Below, piece by piece: positions 13,730 through 23,630 of a DNA stretch of 64,000 nt. The stretch's first letter is position 1, and the number at the start of each line of letters is the position of its first letter. The DNA is from Acidovorax sp. T1 (lineage in GTDB: Bacteria > Pseudomonadota > Gammaproteobacteria > Burkholderiales > Burkholderiaceae_C), in assembly GCF_002176815.1 (NCBI RefSeq), contig NZ_CP021648.1, positions 3,108,001-3,172,000 of the forward strand. The letters run 5' to 3'. A program made the position numbers and the translations under genes. The notes below the pieces were generated by a model. It was given only the letters and a program-made list of their open reading frames with translations. It did no database searches and was not told the DNA's origin.

Positions 13730-16018
13730 TCAGGCGATCTTGAAACGTGCTACCGATTGGCGCAGCTCTTCCGCCATGTGCGAAAGTTCGCGCACCTGCT
13801 GTGCCGTTGTGCGAGTGCCTTCGCCTGTCTGCTCAGTCACGGCAAAAATGTGCTGGATGTTGTCTGCCACCTCGTTGGCCAGAACGGCTTCGCGGGATGT
13901 CGAGGACGAAATCTGCTCAATCAGCTCAGCCAGGCGGCGCGACACACGATCAATTTCGGTCAGTGCGGTACCGGCGCTATCGGACAGGCGAGCCCCTTCC
14001 ACCACGCCCTGCGTGGACCGCTCCATAGCTGCCACAGCATCCTGGGTGTCGGTCTGAATCGCTTTCACCAGAGCCGAGATCTGCCGCGTTGCATCAGCCG
14101 AGCGCTCAGCCAGCCGCTGCACTTCTTCGGCCACGACCGAGAATCCTCGGCCCGCATCACCCGCCGATGCAGCCTGAATGGCGGCATTCAGGGCCAGCAC
14201 GTTCGTCTGCTCCGTAATGTCGGAAATCAGCTCGGTAATTTCACCGATCTCCTGCGACGATTCGCCAAGACGCTTGATCCGCTTGGACGTGTCCTGGATC
14301 TGGTCTCGAATCGAGTTCATACCACCGATGGCGTTTTGCACGGCCTGCAAGCCCGAGTCAGCCGCCTGCAGCGACTGACGCGCCACCGTGGCGGACTCCT
14401 GCGCCTGCATGGACACTTCGTTGATTCGGGTCGCCATGTCCAGCACGGACCGGCCGGTTTCATGAATTTCGCGCAACTGCTCGGTGGATGCGGCCAGCAG
14501 TTCGGTGGACGTACTGTCCACCTGGGCTGTCGTCTGTGCCACACGGGTTACGGTGTTTTGAACGCTGCCCACCAGCTGGCGCAACTCTTCCACTGTGTAG
14601 TTCACCGAGTCGGCGATGGCGCCGGTGATGTCTTCCGTCACAGTGGCTTCCTGTGTCAGATCACCCTCGGCAACCGATTGCAGCTCGTTCATCAACCGCA
14701 AAATGGCAGCTTGGTTAGCGTCGTTGACGCGCTTGGCCTCTTGCTCCTGACGCTTTGCATCCTTTTGCTGCACTTCAGCTGCCACCTGACGGCCCCGGCT
14801 GTCCAGCAGTTGCACACGGGAAATACCGATACCGCACAGCAGCACGAACACGCCAGCCAAGGCCAAGGCGGCAAATTGCCCCGCACCCAGGCCCGTCTGC
14901 GAAGAAAGCTTATCCTGCATGCCTTCCAGTTGGCGGCGCAGCGGCTCGCTGTCAGCAATGATCGACGACTGCCCTTCACGTGCGGAAACCAGCCCCTGCA
15001 AGTTGCCCAGAATGGCACTGGCCTGCGTGCGGGTCTGCTCATAGAGCTTGATCAAGCCTTCGAGCTGCTCACGCGTCTGCGCATCTTTGGTGGCGGACAG
15101 CCGCATTTCAGGACTTCCATCGAGCAGCCCCTTGGCAATTTCCTGGAAAGAATTCAAGTCCTTGCCCAGCAAGAACACGGCCTCAGGACTCACACCCTCC
15201 ATGGTCTGGAACTCGTTGGCCGACTTGCCGATGCGTTGGGTCAACATCACCAGCTGGCCAGCCGCTGAAATTTCGGCCGCTGGTGCGTTTTGCTGCAGCT
15301 TGAGCGAAGACACGGTTTCCGCGATCTCCAGCAGATCAGCTGATTGGCGATTGATGGTGCGCAGCGCATCGCCCACCTGCGTCAGAATTTTCTGCTGTCC
15401 CATGACCACTTTGGCGTTACGTTCCGCGCGCTCTACGAGCGGAGTCACACTGTTCAGGTCGGACTCGAACTGTTCGCCAAGGGCCTGCACACCCAGCTCG
15501 CTATCGCCAGTGTTCAGCGCGCGCACATTGCGGGCCAGCACGCCAGAGCTTTCCACCACCTCCGGAAAAGCCTCAGCACTGCCCACCAGTGCCTGCGAAA
15601 CCGACTTGGCAAGCCGCTGCGACTGCATCAGCGACTGACCGGTAGCGGCCAGCTGCTGTGCAGAGCGGTTCGCCTGCTGAAGCACCCAACCCGCAATCAA
15701 TGCCAGCACCACCACACCAACGGCGAGCAATATGAGCAAACGCCGCTGGTGACCGGCCGCCGTGGAACTGCCCAGCAGCGGCAAGGAAATAAGGTCTTCG
15801 TCAGCGGCCGTGGTTGATGGTTCGGACGATGCGCCACCAGGATCACCCTGAACGCTGTTCATGGCATCGGTCTGATAAGAATCACGCAATGCGCTGGCAT
15901 CCATGGAACCCGTCGCCAGGACATTCTGACTATCGTCCACCACATCGGCACCTAGCCCTGTATCTGGTTCCGTGGGCTTGCGATTGAACAGTTTTCCAAA
16001 TTGATTCACAACGGACAT
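13730..16018 (-). CDS. pilJ: Type IV pilus methyl-accepting chemotaxis protein PilJ
   Basis: A 762-residue membrane receptor. It has a cytoplasmic N-terminal tail (1-88) and a first transmembrane helix (about 90-113). A periplasmic PilJ-type module follows, with two similar helical repeats, then a second transmembrane helix (about 385-407, AALALAGVFVLLCGIGIS), a HAMP-like linker and the MCP signalling domain. The MCP hairpin region (EISELISDITEQTNVLALNAAIQAA class) lies near 595-625. It passes signals to ChpA through PilI. It sits 21 bp after pilI and 54 bp before chpA. The long N-terminal cytoplasmic tail fits this family in Burkholderiales. Confidence 0.95.
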   Translation of the reverse strand: MSVVNQFGKLFNRKPTEPDTGLGADVVDDSQNVLATGSMDASALRDSYQTDAMNSVQGDPGGASSEPSTTAADEDLISLPLLGSSTAAGHQRRLLILLAVGVVVLALIAGWVLQQANRSAQQLAATGQSLMQSQRLAKSVSQALVGSAEAFPEVVESSGVLARNVRALNTGDSELGVQALGEQFESDLNSVTPLVERAERNAKVVMGQQKILTQVGDALRTINRQSADLLEIAETVSSLKLQQNAPAAEISAAGQLVMLTQRIGKSANEFQTMEGVSPEAVFLLGKDLNSFQEIAKGLLDGSPEMRLSATKDAQTREQLEGLIKLYEQTRTQASAILGNLQGLVSAREGQSSIIADSEPLRRQLEGMQDKLSSQTGLGAGQFAALALAGVFVLLCGIGISRVQLLDSRGRQVAAEVQQKDAKRQEQEAKRVNDANQAAILRLMNELQSVAEGDLTQEATVTEDITGAIADSVNYTVEELRQLVGSVQNTVTRVAQTTAQVDSTSTELLAASTEQLREIHETGRSVLDMATRINEVSMQAQESATVARQSLQAADSGLQAVQNAIGGMNSIRDQIQDTSKRIKRLGESSQEIGEITELISDITEQTNVLALNAAIQAASAGDAGRGFSVVAEEVQRLAERSADATRQISALVKAIQTDTQDAVAAMERSTQGVVEGARLSDSAGTALTEIDRVSRRLAELIEQISSSTSREAVLANEVADNIQHIFAVTEQTGEGTRTTAQQVRELSHMAEELRQSVARFKIA

Positions 16019-16039
16019 GGTGCAGCCTTACAGAAAAAC

Positions 16040-16567
16040 TCAAGCACTGATGCTCAGGAAAACAGGATTTTGGGACAGTATCTGGAGATTGATCTCTTGC
16101 CAGCGAGTCCCGCTCGAATCCACGTAGATGGTGCCAAAGAAGGCAGGCGCATCGTCGGCCGGAGGCTCCGACGAAACGAAGGCATCGGTGCCCCGCAGCC
16201 CCGCCAACCGATCTACCAGAAGGGCGGCATTGACTTCCAGCGCTGCATTGAAGGCAAGCAGACTGGCGTCAGACAGGTTTTGCTCGTTGCGCGTGACGGT
16301 TGACCCCAGCAGACCCGCCAGATCCACCACCCCCACAAGGCCTCCACGCAGGTTGGCAACACCAAGAAACCAATGTTGAGTGTAGGGAACCCGCTGAACT
16401 GCCACCCACGGGAAAATCTCACCCGATTGCCCCAGCGGCAACAAATAGGCCTGACCGGCAGCTTCTACCGCCAGCCAGGAGGAAACAGACACTCCCTCGC
16501 CCCTTGCAGCCTGAAGACGGCTGGCAAGACGGGTCTGGAGCTCTCGCAGTGCTTCGCGATTGGCCAT
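16040..16567 (-). CDS. pilI: CheW-like adaptor PilI
   Basis: A 175-residue CheW-domain protein that couples the PilJ receptor to the ChpA kinase. The CheW signature appears as FLGVANLRGGLVGVVDLAGLLG (split here: FLGVANLRGG at about 67-76, then LVGVVDLAGLLG). Its position between pilH and pilJ (15 and 21 bp gaps) identifies it as PilI rather than a flagellar CheW. Confidence 0.92.
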   Translation of the reverse strand: MANREALRELQTRLASRLQAARGEGVSVSSWLAVEAAGQAYLLPLGQSGEIFPWVAVQRVPYTQHWFLGVANLRGGLVGVVDLAGLLGSTVTRNEQNLSDASLLAFNAALEVNAALLVDRLAGLRGTDAFVSSEPPADDAPAFFGTIYVDSSGTRWQEINLQILSQNPVFLSISA

Positions 16568-16582
16568 GACCGCGCAAACGCC

Positions 16583-16948
16583 TTAGCTCAGCGCGTCAAT
16601 CCTGGCCTGCAGCTCGGCCGCATCCACCGGCTTGGTGATGTAGCCGCGTGCGCCTTGGCGCATCCCCCAGACACGATCCGTCTCCTGATTCTTGCTGGTG
16701 CACATGATGATGGGCACATCGGCATAGAGAGGATCACGCGTGATGGCGCGGGTCAACTGGAATCCGTTTTGCCCCGGCATCACCACATCCATCAATATCA
16801 AATCAGGCTTTTCTTCTGCCAGCCGGTGAAAGGCCTCTTCGGCATTTTCAGCGGTACGCACTTGCATGCCCTTTTTCTGCAGCAAGTCGGTCAGAAACAT
16901 CAACTCGGTCTTCGAGTCGTCAACGACCAGCACTTTCTGAATAGGCAT
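16583..16948 (-). CDS. pilH: Single-domain response regulator PilH
   Basis: A 121-residue CheY-like receiver. The acidic pair VVDDSKTE, the phosphoacceptor in ILMDVVMPGQNGF (about Asp52) and the late lysine in YITKPVD are all present. In Pseudomonas PilH acts with PilG downstream of ChpA to set pilus retraction. Its ATG overlaps the pilG stop by one base (TAATG), so translation is coupled. Confidence 0.94.
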   Translation of the reverse strand: MPIQKVLVVDDSKTELMFLTDLLQKKGMQVRTAENAEEAFHRLAEEKPDLILMDVVMPGQNGFQLTRAITRDPLYADVPIIMCTSKNQETDRVWGMRQGARGYITKPVDAAELQARIDALS

Positions 16949-17346
16949 TACATGGCTCCTTGTTGGGAATTACCAAATTGCTGCACCGCCTGCAACAACT
17001 GGTCTTTGGTAAAAGGTTTGGTGAGATATTCCTGGCAACCGACCATGCGGCCACGCGCTTTGTCAAATACGCCGTCCTTGGACGACAGCATGACCACCGG
17101 AGTATCGGCAAAACGGGCATTGCGCTTGATGATGGCGCAAGTTTGATACCCATCAAGCTTGGGCATCAGAATGTCACAGAAAATGAGCTGCGGTTGGTAG
17201 TCATTCACCTTGGCCAAGGCATCAAAGCCGTCATCTGCCAGCAGGACTTCATGCCCGCCCTGCTTGAGAAAAATTTCGGCGCTTCGGCGAATGGTATTGC
17301 TGTCATCCACCACGAGCACTTTGAAAGTTGCGCCTGTTGTAGTCAA
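16948..17346 (-). CDS. pilG: Single-domain response regulator PilG
   Basis: A 132-residue receiver protein with VVDDSNTIRRSAE, the phosphoacceptor region IFCDILMPKLDGYQ (about Asp56-58) and LTKPFTKDQLL with the conserved lysine. It is the first gene of the pilGHIJ-chpA set and lies 60 bp after the small rubredoxin gene on the same strand. In P. aeruginosa PilG promotes pilus extension through the adenylate cyclase branch; whether that branch exists here cannot be judged from this window. Confidence 0.94.
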   Translation of the reverse strand: MTTTGATFKVLVVDDSNTIRRSAEIFLKQGGHEVLLADDGFDALAKVNDYQPQLIFCDILMPKLDGYQTCAIIKRNARFADTPVVMLSSKDGVFDKARGRMVGCQEYLTKPFTKDQLLQAVQQFGNSQQGAM

Positions 17347-17406
17347 TTGTCACTGCTCCCGATGGAGAAAAACAAACAACGCAGCAGCACATGGTGCTAA
17401 TGCGCC

Positions 17407-17580
17407 TCAAAATTGAACCATCTCGAAATCTTCTTTGCGCGCACCACATTCAGGGCAAGTCCAATTCATGGGAACCTGGTCCCAGGGAGTGTTGGGAGCA
17501 ATGCCATGCTCAGGCGAACCTTTCGCCTCGTCATATATCCAACCGCAAATCAGACACATCCACGTTTTAGAGTCGATCAC
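17407..17580 (-). CDS. rubA: Rubredoxin
   Basis: A 57-residue rubredoxin that I read directly from the sequence. The Fe(S-Cys)4 ligands form two knuckles, CLICGW (about 9-14) and CPECGA (about 42-47), with the family's aromatic core residues Trp and Tyr around them. The start is GTG at 17578-17580, because an in-frame TAA lies two codons upstream and the next ATG would remove part of the first knuckle. It carries single electrons in the cytoplasm. It precedes pilG on the same strand and diverges from thiD, an order I recall from other Burkholderiales. Confidence 0.9.
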   Translation of the reverse strand: MIDSKTWMCLICGWIYDEAKGSPEHGIAPNTPWDQVPMNWTCPECGARKEDFEMVQF

Positions 17581-17674
17581 AGCTTAAGGGGCCTTCACAT
17601 AGAATGCAACGATTGTATCTAGTCATCACACCGGGCTGCTGCTTCTGTGCCACCCTTATCGCTGAATCAGGCCC

Positions 17675-18622
17675 ATGACATCACAAATTCTCCCTTCATC
17701 TGATATAGCGGACTTTGCCGATGAGGCATCGGACGAAGCCAGCCCCGCCTGTGTGCTGGTGTTCAATGCCAGCGACCCCAGCGGTGCGGGTGGCCTGACC
17801 GCCGATATCAGCACCATTGCGTCCGTGGGCGGACACCCCATTGCCGTTGTTACGGGTGCTTACGCCCGCGACACCGCCGAGATCTTCGACCACTTCAGCT
17901 TTGACGACGAGGCCGTGTCCGAGCAGGCGCGCGTTGTGCTGGAGGATTTGCCCGTGCAGGCCATCAAGGTCGGATTTGTGGGAAGCCCCGAAAACATCAG
18001 CGCCATTGCCGAGATCACCGCCGACTACGACGAGGTGCCCGTCATCGCCTACATGCCCAACCTTTCGTGGTGGCAGGATGACCTGATCGACCAGTACCTG
18101 GATGCCTTCCGCGAGTTGCTGTTGCCGCAAACTTCCGTTTTGGTGGGCAACCACAGTACGCTGTGGCGCTGGCTGCTTCCCGAATGGCGCGGCGACCGCA
18201 GCCCCACCGCACGCGACATCGCCCGGGCCGCCGCCGAAATGGGCGTGCCTTACACCCTGGTCACCGGCATCCCGCTGCCCGAACAGTTTGTCGAGAACGT
18301 GCTGGCCTCCCCCCAGACCGTGCTGGGCAGTGGCAAGTTCGAGCTGTTCGATGCCACGTTTTCCGGCGCCGGCGACACCCTCTCGGCCGCCCTGACGGCC
18401 CTGGTGGCCAGCGGCAACGACCTGGGCGAAGCCACCAGCGAGGCGCTGAGCTACCTGGACCGGTGCCTGGACGCCGGATTTCGCCCCGGAATGGGGCACA
18501 TCATTCCCGATCGCATGTTCTGGGCCCAGCCCGATGACGAAGATGGCGATGCAGACGAACCCCTTGACGAAACACAGGCCCTCGAAGGCTTTGTGATGCC
18601 CCCCCATGACACCAAGCACTGA
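17675..18622 (+). CDS. thiD: ThiD-like hydroxymethylpyrimidine (phosphate) kinase with GAGD active-site loop
   Basis: A 315-residue ribokinase-fold kinase annotated by family as HMP/HMP-P kinase of thiamin synthesis. The substrate loop reads ASDPSGAGG (32-40), close to the canonical GSDPSGGAG. The anion-hole loop is [12 protein letters not shown] (Asp234), whereas classical ThiD has GTGCT with a cysteine. The aspartate is typical of pyridoxal kinase and PfkB enzymes. There is an acidic N-terminal extension (1-25) and an acidic tail (about 288-305). The end overlaps hemL by 17 bp. The kinase fold is sure; the physiological substrate is less so. Confidence 0.8.
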   Translation: MTSQILPSSDIADFADEASDEASPACVLVFNASDPSGAGGLTADISTIASVGGHPIAVVTGAYARDTAEIFDHFSFDDEAVSEQARVVLEDLPVQAIKVGFVGSPENISAIAEITADYDEVPVIAYMPNLSWWQDDLIDQYLDAFRELLLPQTSVLVGNHSTLWRWLLPEWRGDRSPTARDIARAAAEMGVPYTLVTGIPLPEQFVENVLASPQTVLGSGKFELFDATFSGAGDTLSAALTALVASGNDLGEATSEALSYLDRCLDAGFRPGMGHIIPDRMFWAQPDDEDGDADEPLDETQALEGFVMPPHDTKH

Positions 18623-19916
18623 CCTCAACATCCCCCTGTTCGAACGCGCCAAGGCGCTCATCCCTGGCGGCGTGAACTCGCCCGTGCGGGCCTTCAAGGC
18701 CGTGGGCGGCACGCCGCGCTTCGTCAAGCGCGCCCAAGGCGCGTATTTCTGGGACGCAAACGACCAGCGCTTCATCGACTACATCGGATCCTGGGGCCCG
18801 ATGATCCTGGGCCACGGGCACCCGGCCGTGCTCGAAGCCGTGCAGAAAGCCGCGCTGGAAGGCTTCAGCTTTGGCGCCCCCACCGAGCGCGAGATCGAGC
18901 TGGCCGAAGAAATCCTGGGCCTGGTGCCCTCCATGGAGATGATCCGGCTGGTCAGCTCGGGCACCGAAGCCGGCATGAGCGCGATTCGCCTGGCGCGCGG
19001 CGCCACCGGCCGCAGCAAGCTCATCAAGTTCGAGGGCTGCTACCACGGCCATGCCGACGCGCTGCTGGTCAAGGCCGGCTCGGGCCTGGCCACCTTTGGC
19101 AATGCCACCAGCGCTGGCGTGCCGCCCGAGGTGGTGCAGCACACCATCGTGCTCGAATACAACAACATCCCGCAGCTCGAAAAAGCCTTCGCCCTGCACG
19201 GCAAGGAACTCGCCTGCCTGATGATCGAGCCCATCGCCGGCAACATGAACTTCGTGCGCGCCAGCGTGCCCTTCATGCGCCGCTGCCGCGAGCTGTGCAC
19301 CGAATATGGCGCGCTGCTGGTCCTGGACGAAGTGATGACCGGCTTTCGCGTGGCCCTGGGCAGCGCACAAAGCCTGTATGCGCAAAGCATCCCGGGCTTC
19401 AAGCCCGACATCACGGTGCTGGGCAAGGTGATCGGCGGCGGCATGCCGCTGGCAGCCTTTGGTGCGTCGCGCGCCATCATGGAAAACCTCGCGCCGCTGG
19501 GCGCCGTGTACCAGGCCGGCACGCTGTCGGGCAACCCGGTGGCCACGGCCTGCGGCCTGGCCACGCTGCGCGAAATCCGAAAACCTGGCTTCTTTGATGC
19601 CCTGTCGGCCCGCACCCGCTCCCTCGCGGATGGCCTGGTTGCCGCCGCAGCCGCCGAAGGTGTGCCCTTCAGTGCCGACTGCGAGGGCGGCATGTTCGGC
19701 TTCTTCCTGCTGCCCCAGCTGCCGCAAAACTACGCACAGGTGCTGAAGACCGACGGCGTGCGCTTCAACCAGCTTTTCCATGGCCTGCTGGACCGCGGCG
19801 TTTACATCGCGCCCGCGCTCTACGAAGCCGGCTTTGTGAGCGCCGCCCACACGGCGCAGGACATTGCCGACACCGTGGCGATTGCCCGCGAGGTGTTCAA
19901 AACGCTCTCAAATTAA
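18606..19916 (+). CDS. hemL: Glutamate-1-semialdehyde 2,1-aminomutase
   Basis: A PLP enzyme making 5-aminolevulinate in the C5 haem pathway. The 436-residue length is normal for the family. Visible blocks are the N-terminal [14 protein letters not shown], the substrate-side [20 protein letters not shown] (about 117-136) and the PLP lysine in [16 protein letters not shown] (about residue 275). It overlaps the 3' end of thiD, so the two are coupled. A strong rho-independent terminator follows at 19981-20016, with a dispersed palindrome between. Confidence 0.96.
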   Translation: MTPSTDLNIPLFERAKALIPGGVNSPVRAFKAVGGTPRFVKRAQGAYFWDANDQRFIDYIGSWGPMILGHGHPAVLEAVQKAALEGFSFGAPTEREIELAEEILGLVPSMEMIRLVSSGTEAGMSAIRLARGATGRSKLIKFEGCYHGHADALLVKAGSGLATFGNATSAGVPPEVVQHTIVLEYNNIPQLEKAFALHGKELACLMIEPIAGNMNFVRASVPFMRRCRELCTEYGALLVLDEVMTGFRVALGSAQSLYAQSIPGFKPDITVLGKVIGGGMPLAAFGASRAIMENLAPLGAVYQAGTLSGNPVATACGLATLREIRKPGFFDALSARTRSLADGLVAAAAAEGVPFSADCEGGMFGFFLLPQLPQNYAQVLKTDGVRFNQLFHGLLDRGVYIAPALYEAGFVSAAHTAQDIADTVAIAREVFKTLSN

Positions 19917-19952
19917 GAGCTGCTTGCGCTTATTGGATAAGCGCTACAGGCC
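19917..19952. repeat. Dispersed AGCGCTT palindrome, copy 2 (after hemL)
   Basis: Arms gcgctta (19926-19932) and taagcgc (19938-19944) around a 5-base loop, with a degraded outer stem. The right flank reads tacaggcc, close to the family's tagaggcc. It begins right after the hemL stop. Confidence 0.75.
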
Positions 19953-19980
19953 AAAAACGCCTTAACTTTTTGTTCATCCA

Positions 19981-20016
19981 CCCCGTGGCAGCGCACCGCA
20001 TTGCCACGGGGTTTTT
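19981..20016 (+). terminator. Rho-independent terminator of thiD-hemL
   Basis: A perfect 10-bp stem, ccccgtggca (19981-19990) and tgccacgggg (20002-20011), followed at once by TTTTT (20012-20016). Confidence 0.92.
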
Positions 20017-20090
20017 GCGTTGTGCATGCGTTCACGCGCCCGTCACAACCGCCTGTCAGCCTTGGCGGTTTTGTACGGCACGCCACCACC

Positions 20091-21836
20091 ATGAAAACTC
20101 CTGTTCGCCCTACCTCCCACCCCATCCGCGACGCAGCCCCTGCCGATGAAGGCCGCCGCGTCTTCGTGCGCCAGCTGGCCCTGGGCGCCACGGCGCTCGG
20201 CACCTTGCCGCTGGCCGCCTGCGGTGGCAGCGACAACGACCCCGAAGTGCGCTTCGCCCACGGCGTGGCCAGTGGCGATCCACTGAGCGACCGCATCATG
20301 CTGTGGACCCGCGTCACGCCGCCTGCAGGCCACACCGCCGACATTCCAGTGCAGTGGGAGCTGGCCAGCGATGCCGCCTTCACCACCGTGGTTGCCAAAG
20401 GCGAGGTTCAAGCCACCGCCGCCAAGGACTTCACCGTCAAGGTCGATGCCACGGGCCTCAAGCCCGCCACAGCCTACCACTACCGATTCACCGCCTATGG
20501 CACCAAGTCGGCCGCAGCGCGCACCCGCACGCTGGCCACGGGCAGCATCGCGCAGGTCAAGCTGGCCGTGTTCTCGTGCGCCAATTACCCGGCGGGCTAC
20601 TTCAACGTATACGCCGAGGCCGCGCGCCGCAACGACCTGGATGCCACCGTGCACCTGGGCGACTACCTGTATGAATACGCCCGCGGTGGCTACGCCTCGG
20701 CCAATGCCGAGCAGCTGGGCCGCCTGTCGCAGCCCGCCACTGAAATCCTCACGCTGGCCGACTACCGCGCGCGCCACGCACAGTACAAGACCGACCCCGA
20801 CCTGCAGGCCCTGCATGCCGCCGCGCCCATGATCGCCGTGTGGGACGACCACGAGATCACCAACGACACCTGGGCCAATGGCGCCGAAAACCACCAAACC
20901 GCCACCGAAGGCAGCTTTGGCGTGCGCAAGGCTGCGGCATTGCAGGCCTACCACGAGTGGATGCCCACGCGCAACGCCCAGCCCGATCTCATCTACCGCA
21001 GCTTCAACTTCGGCAACCTGGTGGCGCTGCACATGCTGGACACACGCGTGGTCGGGCGCGATGAGCAGGCCGACTACACCCGCTTCATCACCGACAGCGG
21101 CTTTGACGCCGCCGGCTTTACCGCCGCCGTGGGCGCCCCCACCCGCCAGCTCCTGGGCGACACGCAGACCCAGTGGCTGCAACAGCAGATGGCCGCCTCC
21201 ACCGCCACCTGGCAGGTGCTGGGCCAGCAGGTGCTGATGGGGCGCATGAACATTCCGGCGCCGATCCTGATCGGGACCATCCAGCCCGGCGCGGGCGTGA
21301 CGGTGTCGGAATACGCGGCCATGGCAGCCAAGGCCCAGACAGCACCCGCCACGCTGACCGCCGCCGAGAAAGCCATCTTGGCCCAACCGTCGATTCCCTA
21401 CAACCTCGACGCCTGGGACGGCTACCAGGCCGCCCGCGAAACCGTGCTGGGCACGGCCCGCAGCCTGGGCAAGAACCTGGTCGTGCTGTCGGGCGACACG
21501 CACAACGCCTGGGCCAATGAGTTGGCGGACATGAACGGCAACGCGGTGGGCGTGGAATTCGCCACCTCGTCGGTGTCGTCGCCGGGCTTTGAGGAATACC
21601 TGCCCAAGGAAGACCCGGCCATGCTGGCGGGCGCGCTCCAGCAGCTGATTGCCCCACTCAAATACTGCGACACCGCGCGCCGGGGCTACATGCTGGTGAC
21701 GGCCACCGCCACCGAATGCCGCGCCGACTGGGTGTATGTGAACACCATCACCAGCCGCAGCTACACAGCCAGTACCGACAAGTCGCTCAAGGTGCTGGCC
21801 GGTGTCAGCGGACGCGGGCGCATCGTGGCGGTCTGA
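20091..21836 (+). CDS. phoD: PhoD-type alkaline phosphatase, Tat-exported
   Basis: A metallophosphatase of the PhoD family, 581 residues. The N-terminus carries a twin-arginine signal (RRVFVRQLAL, about 24-33) followed by a lipobox-like LAAC, so export folded through Tat and possible lipid anchoring are likely. A fibronectin-like PhoD N-domain follows (FAHGVASGDPLSDRIMLWTR). The catalytic part has VHLGDYLYE, VWDDHEITND and, near the end, LSGDTHNAW, the metal-ligand motifs. The ATG at 20091 was chosen because it places the Tat motif at a normal distance; the open frame extends 30 codons upstream. It stands alone between two terminators. Confidence 0.92.
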   Translation: MKTPVRPTSHPIRDAAPADEGRRVFVRQLALGATALGTLPLAACGGSDNDPEVRFAHGVASGDPLSDRIMLWTRVTPPAGHTADIPVQWELASDAAFTTVVAKGEVQATAAKDFTVKVDATGLKPATAYHYRFTAYGTKSAAARTRTLATGSIAQVKLAVFSCANYPAGYFNVYAEAARRNDLDATVHLGDYLYEYARGGYASANAEQLGRLSQPATEILTLADYRARHAQYKTDPDLQALHAAAPMIAVWDDHEITNDTWANGAENHQTATEGSFGVRKAAALQAYHEWMPTRNAQPDLIYRSFNFGNLVALHMLDTRVVGRDEQADYTRFITDSGFDAAGFTAAVGAPTRQLLGDTQTQWLQQQMAASTATWQVLGQQVLMGRMNIPAPILIGTIQPGAGVTVSEYAAMAAKAQTAPATLTAAEKAILAQPSIPYNLDAWDGYQAARETVLGTARSLGKNLVVLSGDTHNAWANELADMNGNAVGVEFATSSVSSPGFEEYLPKEDPAMLAGALQQLIAPLKYCDTARRGYMLVTATATECRADWVYVNTITSRSYTASTDKSLKVLAGVSGRGRIVAV

Positions 21837-21868
21837 CCGCCCGCGTTCCGCGCAGGCGCGCAGACAAC

Positions 21869-21894
21869 AAAAAAGCGGCCAAGGCCGCTTTTTT
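21869..21894. terminator. Bidirectional terminator shared by phoD and purH
   Basis: Six A, stem gcggcc/ggccgc with a 2-base loop, six T. This symmetrical A-stem-T structure lies between the convergent ends of phoD and purH, so it can stop transcription from both sides. Confidence 0.9.
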
Positions 21895-21921
21895 CATGGG
21901 GTGATGAACCGCGCGCGGATA

Positions 21922-23535
21922 TCAGTGCCTGAAATGGCGCACGCCGCTGAACACCATGGCCACACCGCGCTCGTTGGCGGCGTCAATCACTTCCTGGTCG
22001 CGCATGGAGCCGCCGGGCTGGATGACGCAGGTGGCGCCCGCATCGACCACCACATCCAGGCCGTCGCGGAAGGGGAAGAAGGCATCGCTGGCCACGGCCG
22101 TGCCCTGCAGGGTCAGGCCGGCGTGTTGCGCCTTGATGCTGGCGATGCGCGCGGAATCGAGGCGGCTCATCTGGCCTGCACCCACGCCCATGGTCATGCC
22201 GCCCTTGCAAAAGACGATGGCATTGCTCTTGACGTACTTGGCCACCTTCCACGCAAACAGCAGGTCTTGCATTTCTTCCAGCGAGGGCTGCTTGGTGGTG
22301 ACCACCTTCAGGTCGGTCAGCGCCAGCTCGTGGTTGTCGGCCGTCTGCAGCAGCAGGCCCGAGCCGATGCGCTTGGCGTCCATGGCGTTGCGGCCGCGTT
22401 CCCAATCTGTCAGGTTCTGGGTCTTGCCACCGTGTGCGGGCAGCGCGATCTTGAGCAGGCGCACATTGGCCTTGCCCTTGAAGATCTCCAGCGCCTCGGC
22501 GGTGAAGTCGGGCGCCATGAGCACTTCCACAAACTGCTTGCTGACCTGGGCGGCCGCTGCACCATCGACCACGCGGTTGAACGCGATGATGCCGCCGAAG
22601 GCGCTGGTCGGGTCGGTCTGGAAGGCTTTGCTGTAGGCGCTCAATGCGTCCAGGCCCACGGCCACGCCGCAGGGGTTGGCGTGCTTGACGATCACGCAGG
22701 CAGCGGCCTCAAAGCTCTTCACGCATTCCCACGCTGCATCGGCGTCGGCGATGTTGTTGTATGAGAGCTCCTTGCCCTGCAGTTGCACACCGGTGACCAG
22801 CGAGCCTGGCGCGGGGTAGAGGTCGCGGTACAGCGCAGCCTGCTGGTGGCTGTTTTCGCCGTAGCGCAGGTCCTGCACCTTGGTGAAGATGCCGTTGCTC
22901 TGGCCGGGGAACTGGGTGCGCGTGGGCACGTAGGTTTCCGACAGTTTTTCTTCTTCGAACGTGACGGACGAGAGATAGTCGCTGATCGCGCCGTCGTACT
23001 GCGCTATGCGGTTGAACGCGGCCACCGACAGCGCAAAGCGCAGCTTGTCGCTGAGCTTTCCGCCCGACTTCAGTTCGGCCAGCACGGCCTCGTACTGGTC
23101 GGCCGAGGTGATCACGCCCACGTCCTTCCAGTTCTTGGCGGCGCTGCGCACCATGGCGGGGCCGCCGATGTCGATGTTCTCGATGGCGTCGGCCAGCGTG
23201 CAGCCGGCCTTGGCCACGGTGGCTTCAAAGGGATAGAGGTTGACCACCAGCAGGTCGATGGTGTCGATGCCGTGTTCCTTGAGCGCCGCCATGTGTTCGG
23301 GCAGCTCGCGGCGGGCCAGCAGGCCGCCGTGCACCTTGGGGTGCAGCGTCTTCACGCGGCCGTCCAGCATCTCGGGAAACTGGGTGACCTCGGCCACTTC
23401 GGTCACGGGCAGGCCCTTGTCGGCCAGCAGCTTGGCGGTGCCGCCGGTGGACAGCAGCTTGATGCCCAGCGCGTGCAGGGCTTGCGCGAATTCGACGATG
23501 CCGGTCTTGTCGGAGACGGAGATGAGTGCGTTCAT
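21922..23535 (-). CDS. purH: Bifunctional AICAR formyltransferase / IMP cyclohydrolase
   Basis: Carries out the last two steps of IMP synthesis. The 537-residue product begins with the MGS-like cyclohydrolase domain ([27 protein letters not shown]). It continues with the AICARFT domain, which has the [13 protein letters not shown] block (about 217-229), [12 protein letters not shown] (about 280-291) and [11 protein letters not shown] near the C-terminus. It is the third gene of dusB-fis-purH, 95 bp after fis with a dispersed palindrome in the gap. Confidence 0.97.
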   Translation of the reverse strand: MNALISVSDKTGIVEFAQALHALGIKLLSTGGTAKLLADKGLPVTEVAEVTQFPEMLDGRVKTLHPKVHGGLLARRELPEHMAALKEHGIDTIDLLVVNLYPFEATVAKAGCTLADAIENIDIGGPAMVRSAAKNWKDVGVITSADQYEAVLAELKSGGKLSDKLRFALSVAAFNRIAQYDGAISDYLSSVTFEEEKLSETYVPTRTQFPGQSNGIFTKVQDLRYGENSHQQAALYRDLYPAPGSLVTGVQLQGKELSYNNIADADAAWECVKSFEAAACVIVKHANPCGVAVGLDALSAYSKAFQTDPTSAFGGIIAFNRVVDGAAAAQVSKQFVEVLMAPDFTAEALEIFKGKANVRLLKIALPAHGGKTQNLTDWERGRNAMDAKRIGSGLLLQTADNHELALTDLKVVTTKQPSLEEMQDLLFAWKVAKYVKSNAIVFCKGGMTMGVGAGQMSRLDSARIASIKAQHAGLTLQGTAVASDAFFPFRDGLDVVVDAGATCVIQPGGSMRDQEVIDAANERGVAMVFSGVRHFRH

Positions 23536-23564
23536 GGTGTGGGTGGGGAGAGTTTGAATAAAAA

Positions 23565-23605
23565 CAGGCTCTAGCGCTTATCCATCAAGCGTTAGTAGCT
23601 ATAAA
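23565..23605. repeat. Dispersed AGCGCTT palindrome, copy 3 (fis-purH gap)
   Basis: ctagcgctta (23571-23580) faces aagcgttag (23587-23595), one substitution in the right arm. It is oriented opposite to the copies at 32.7, 44.3 and 62.9 kb and lies just upstream of the purH start within the dusB-fis-purH unit. Confidence 0.8.
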
Positions 23606-23630
23606 TTAAATAGCAAATAACGCCATCATG

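Noticed and set aside
17581-17674. TPP riboswitch upstream of the ThiD-like gene
   Set aside because: The gap is only 94 bp and I see no THI-box-like conserved core.
18501-19850. 449-codon minus-strand frame opposite hemL
   Set aside because: Lies antisense to a complete hemL, no family motif.
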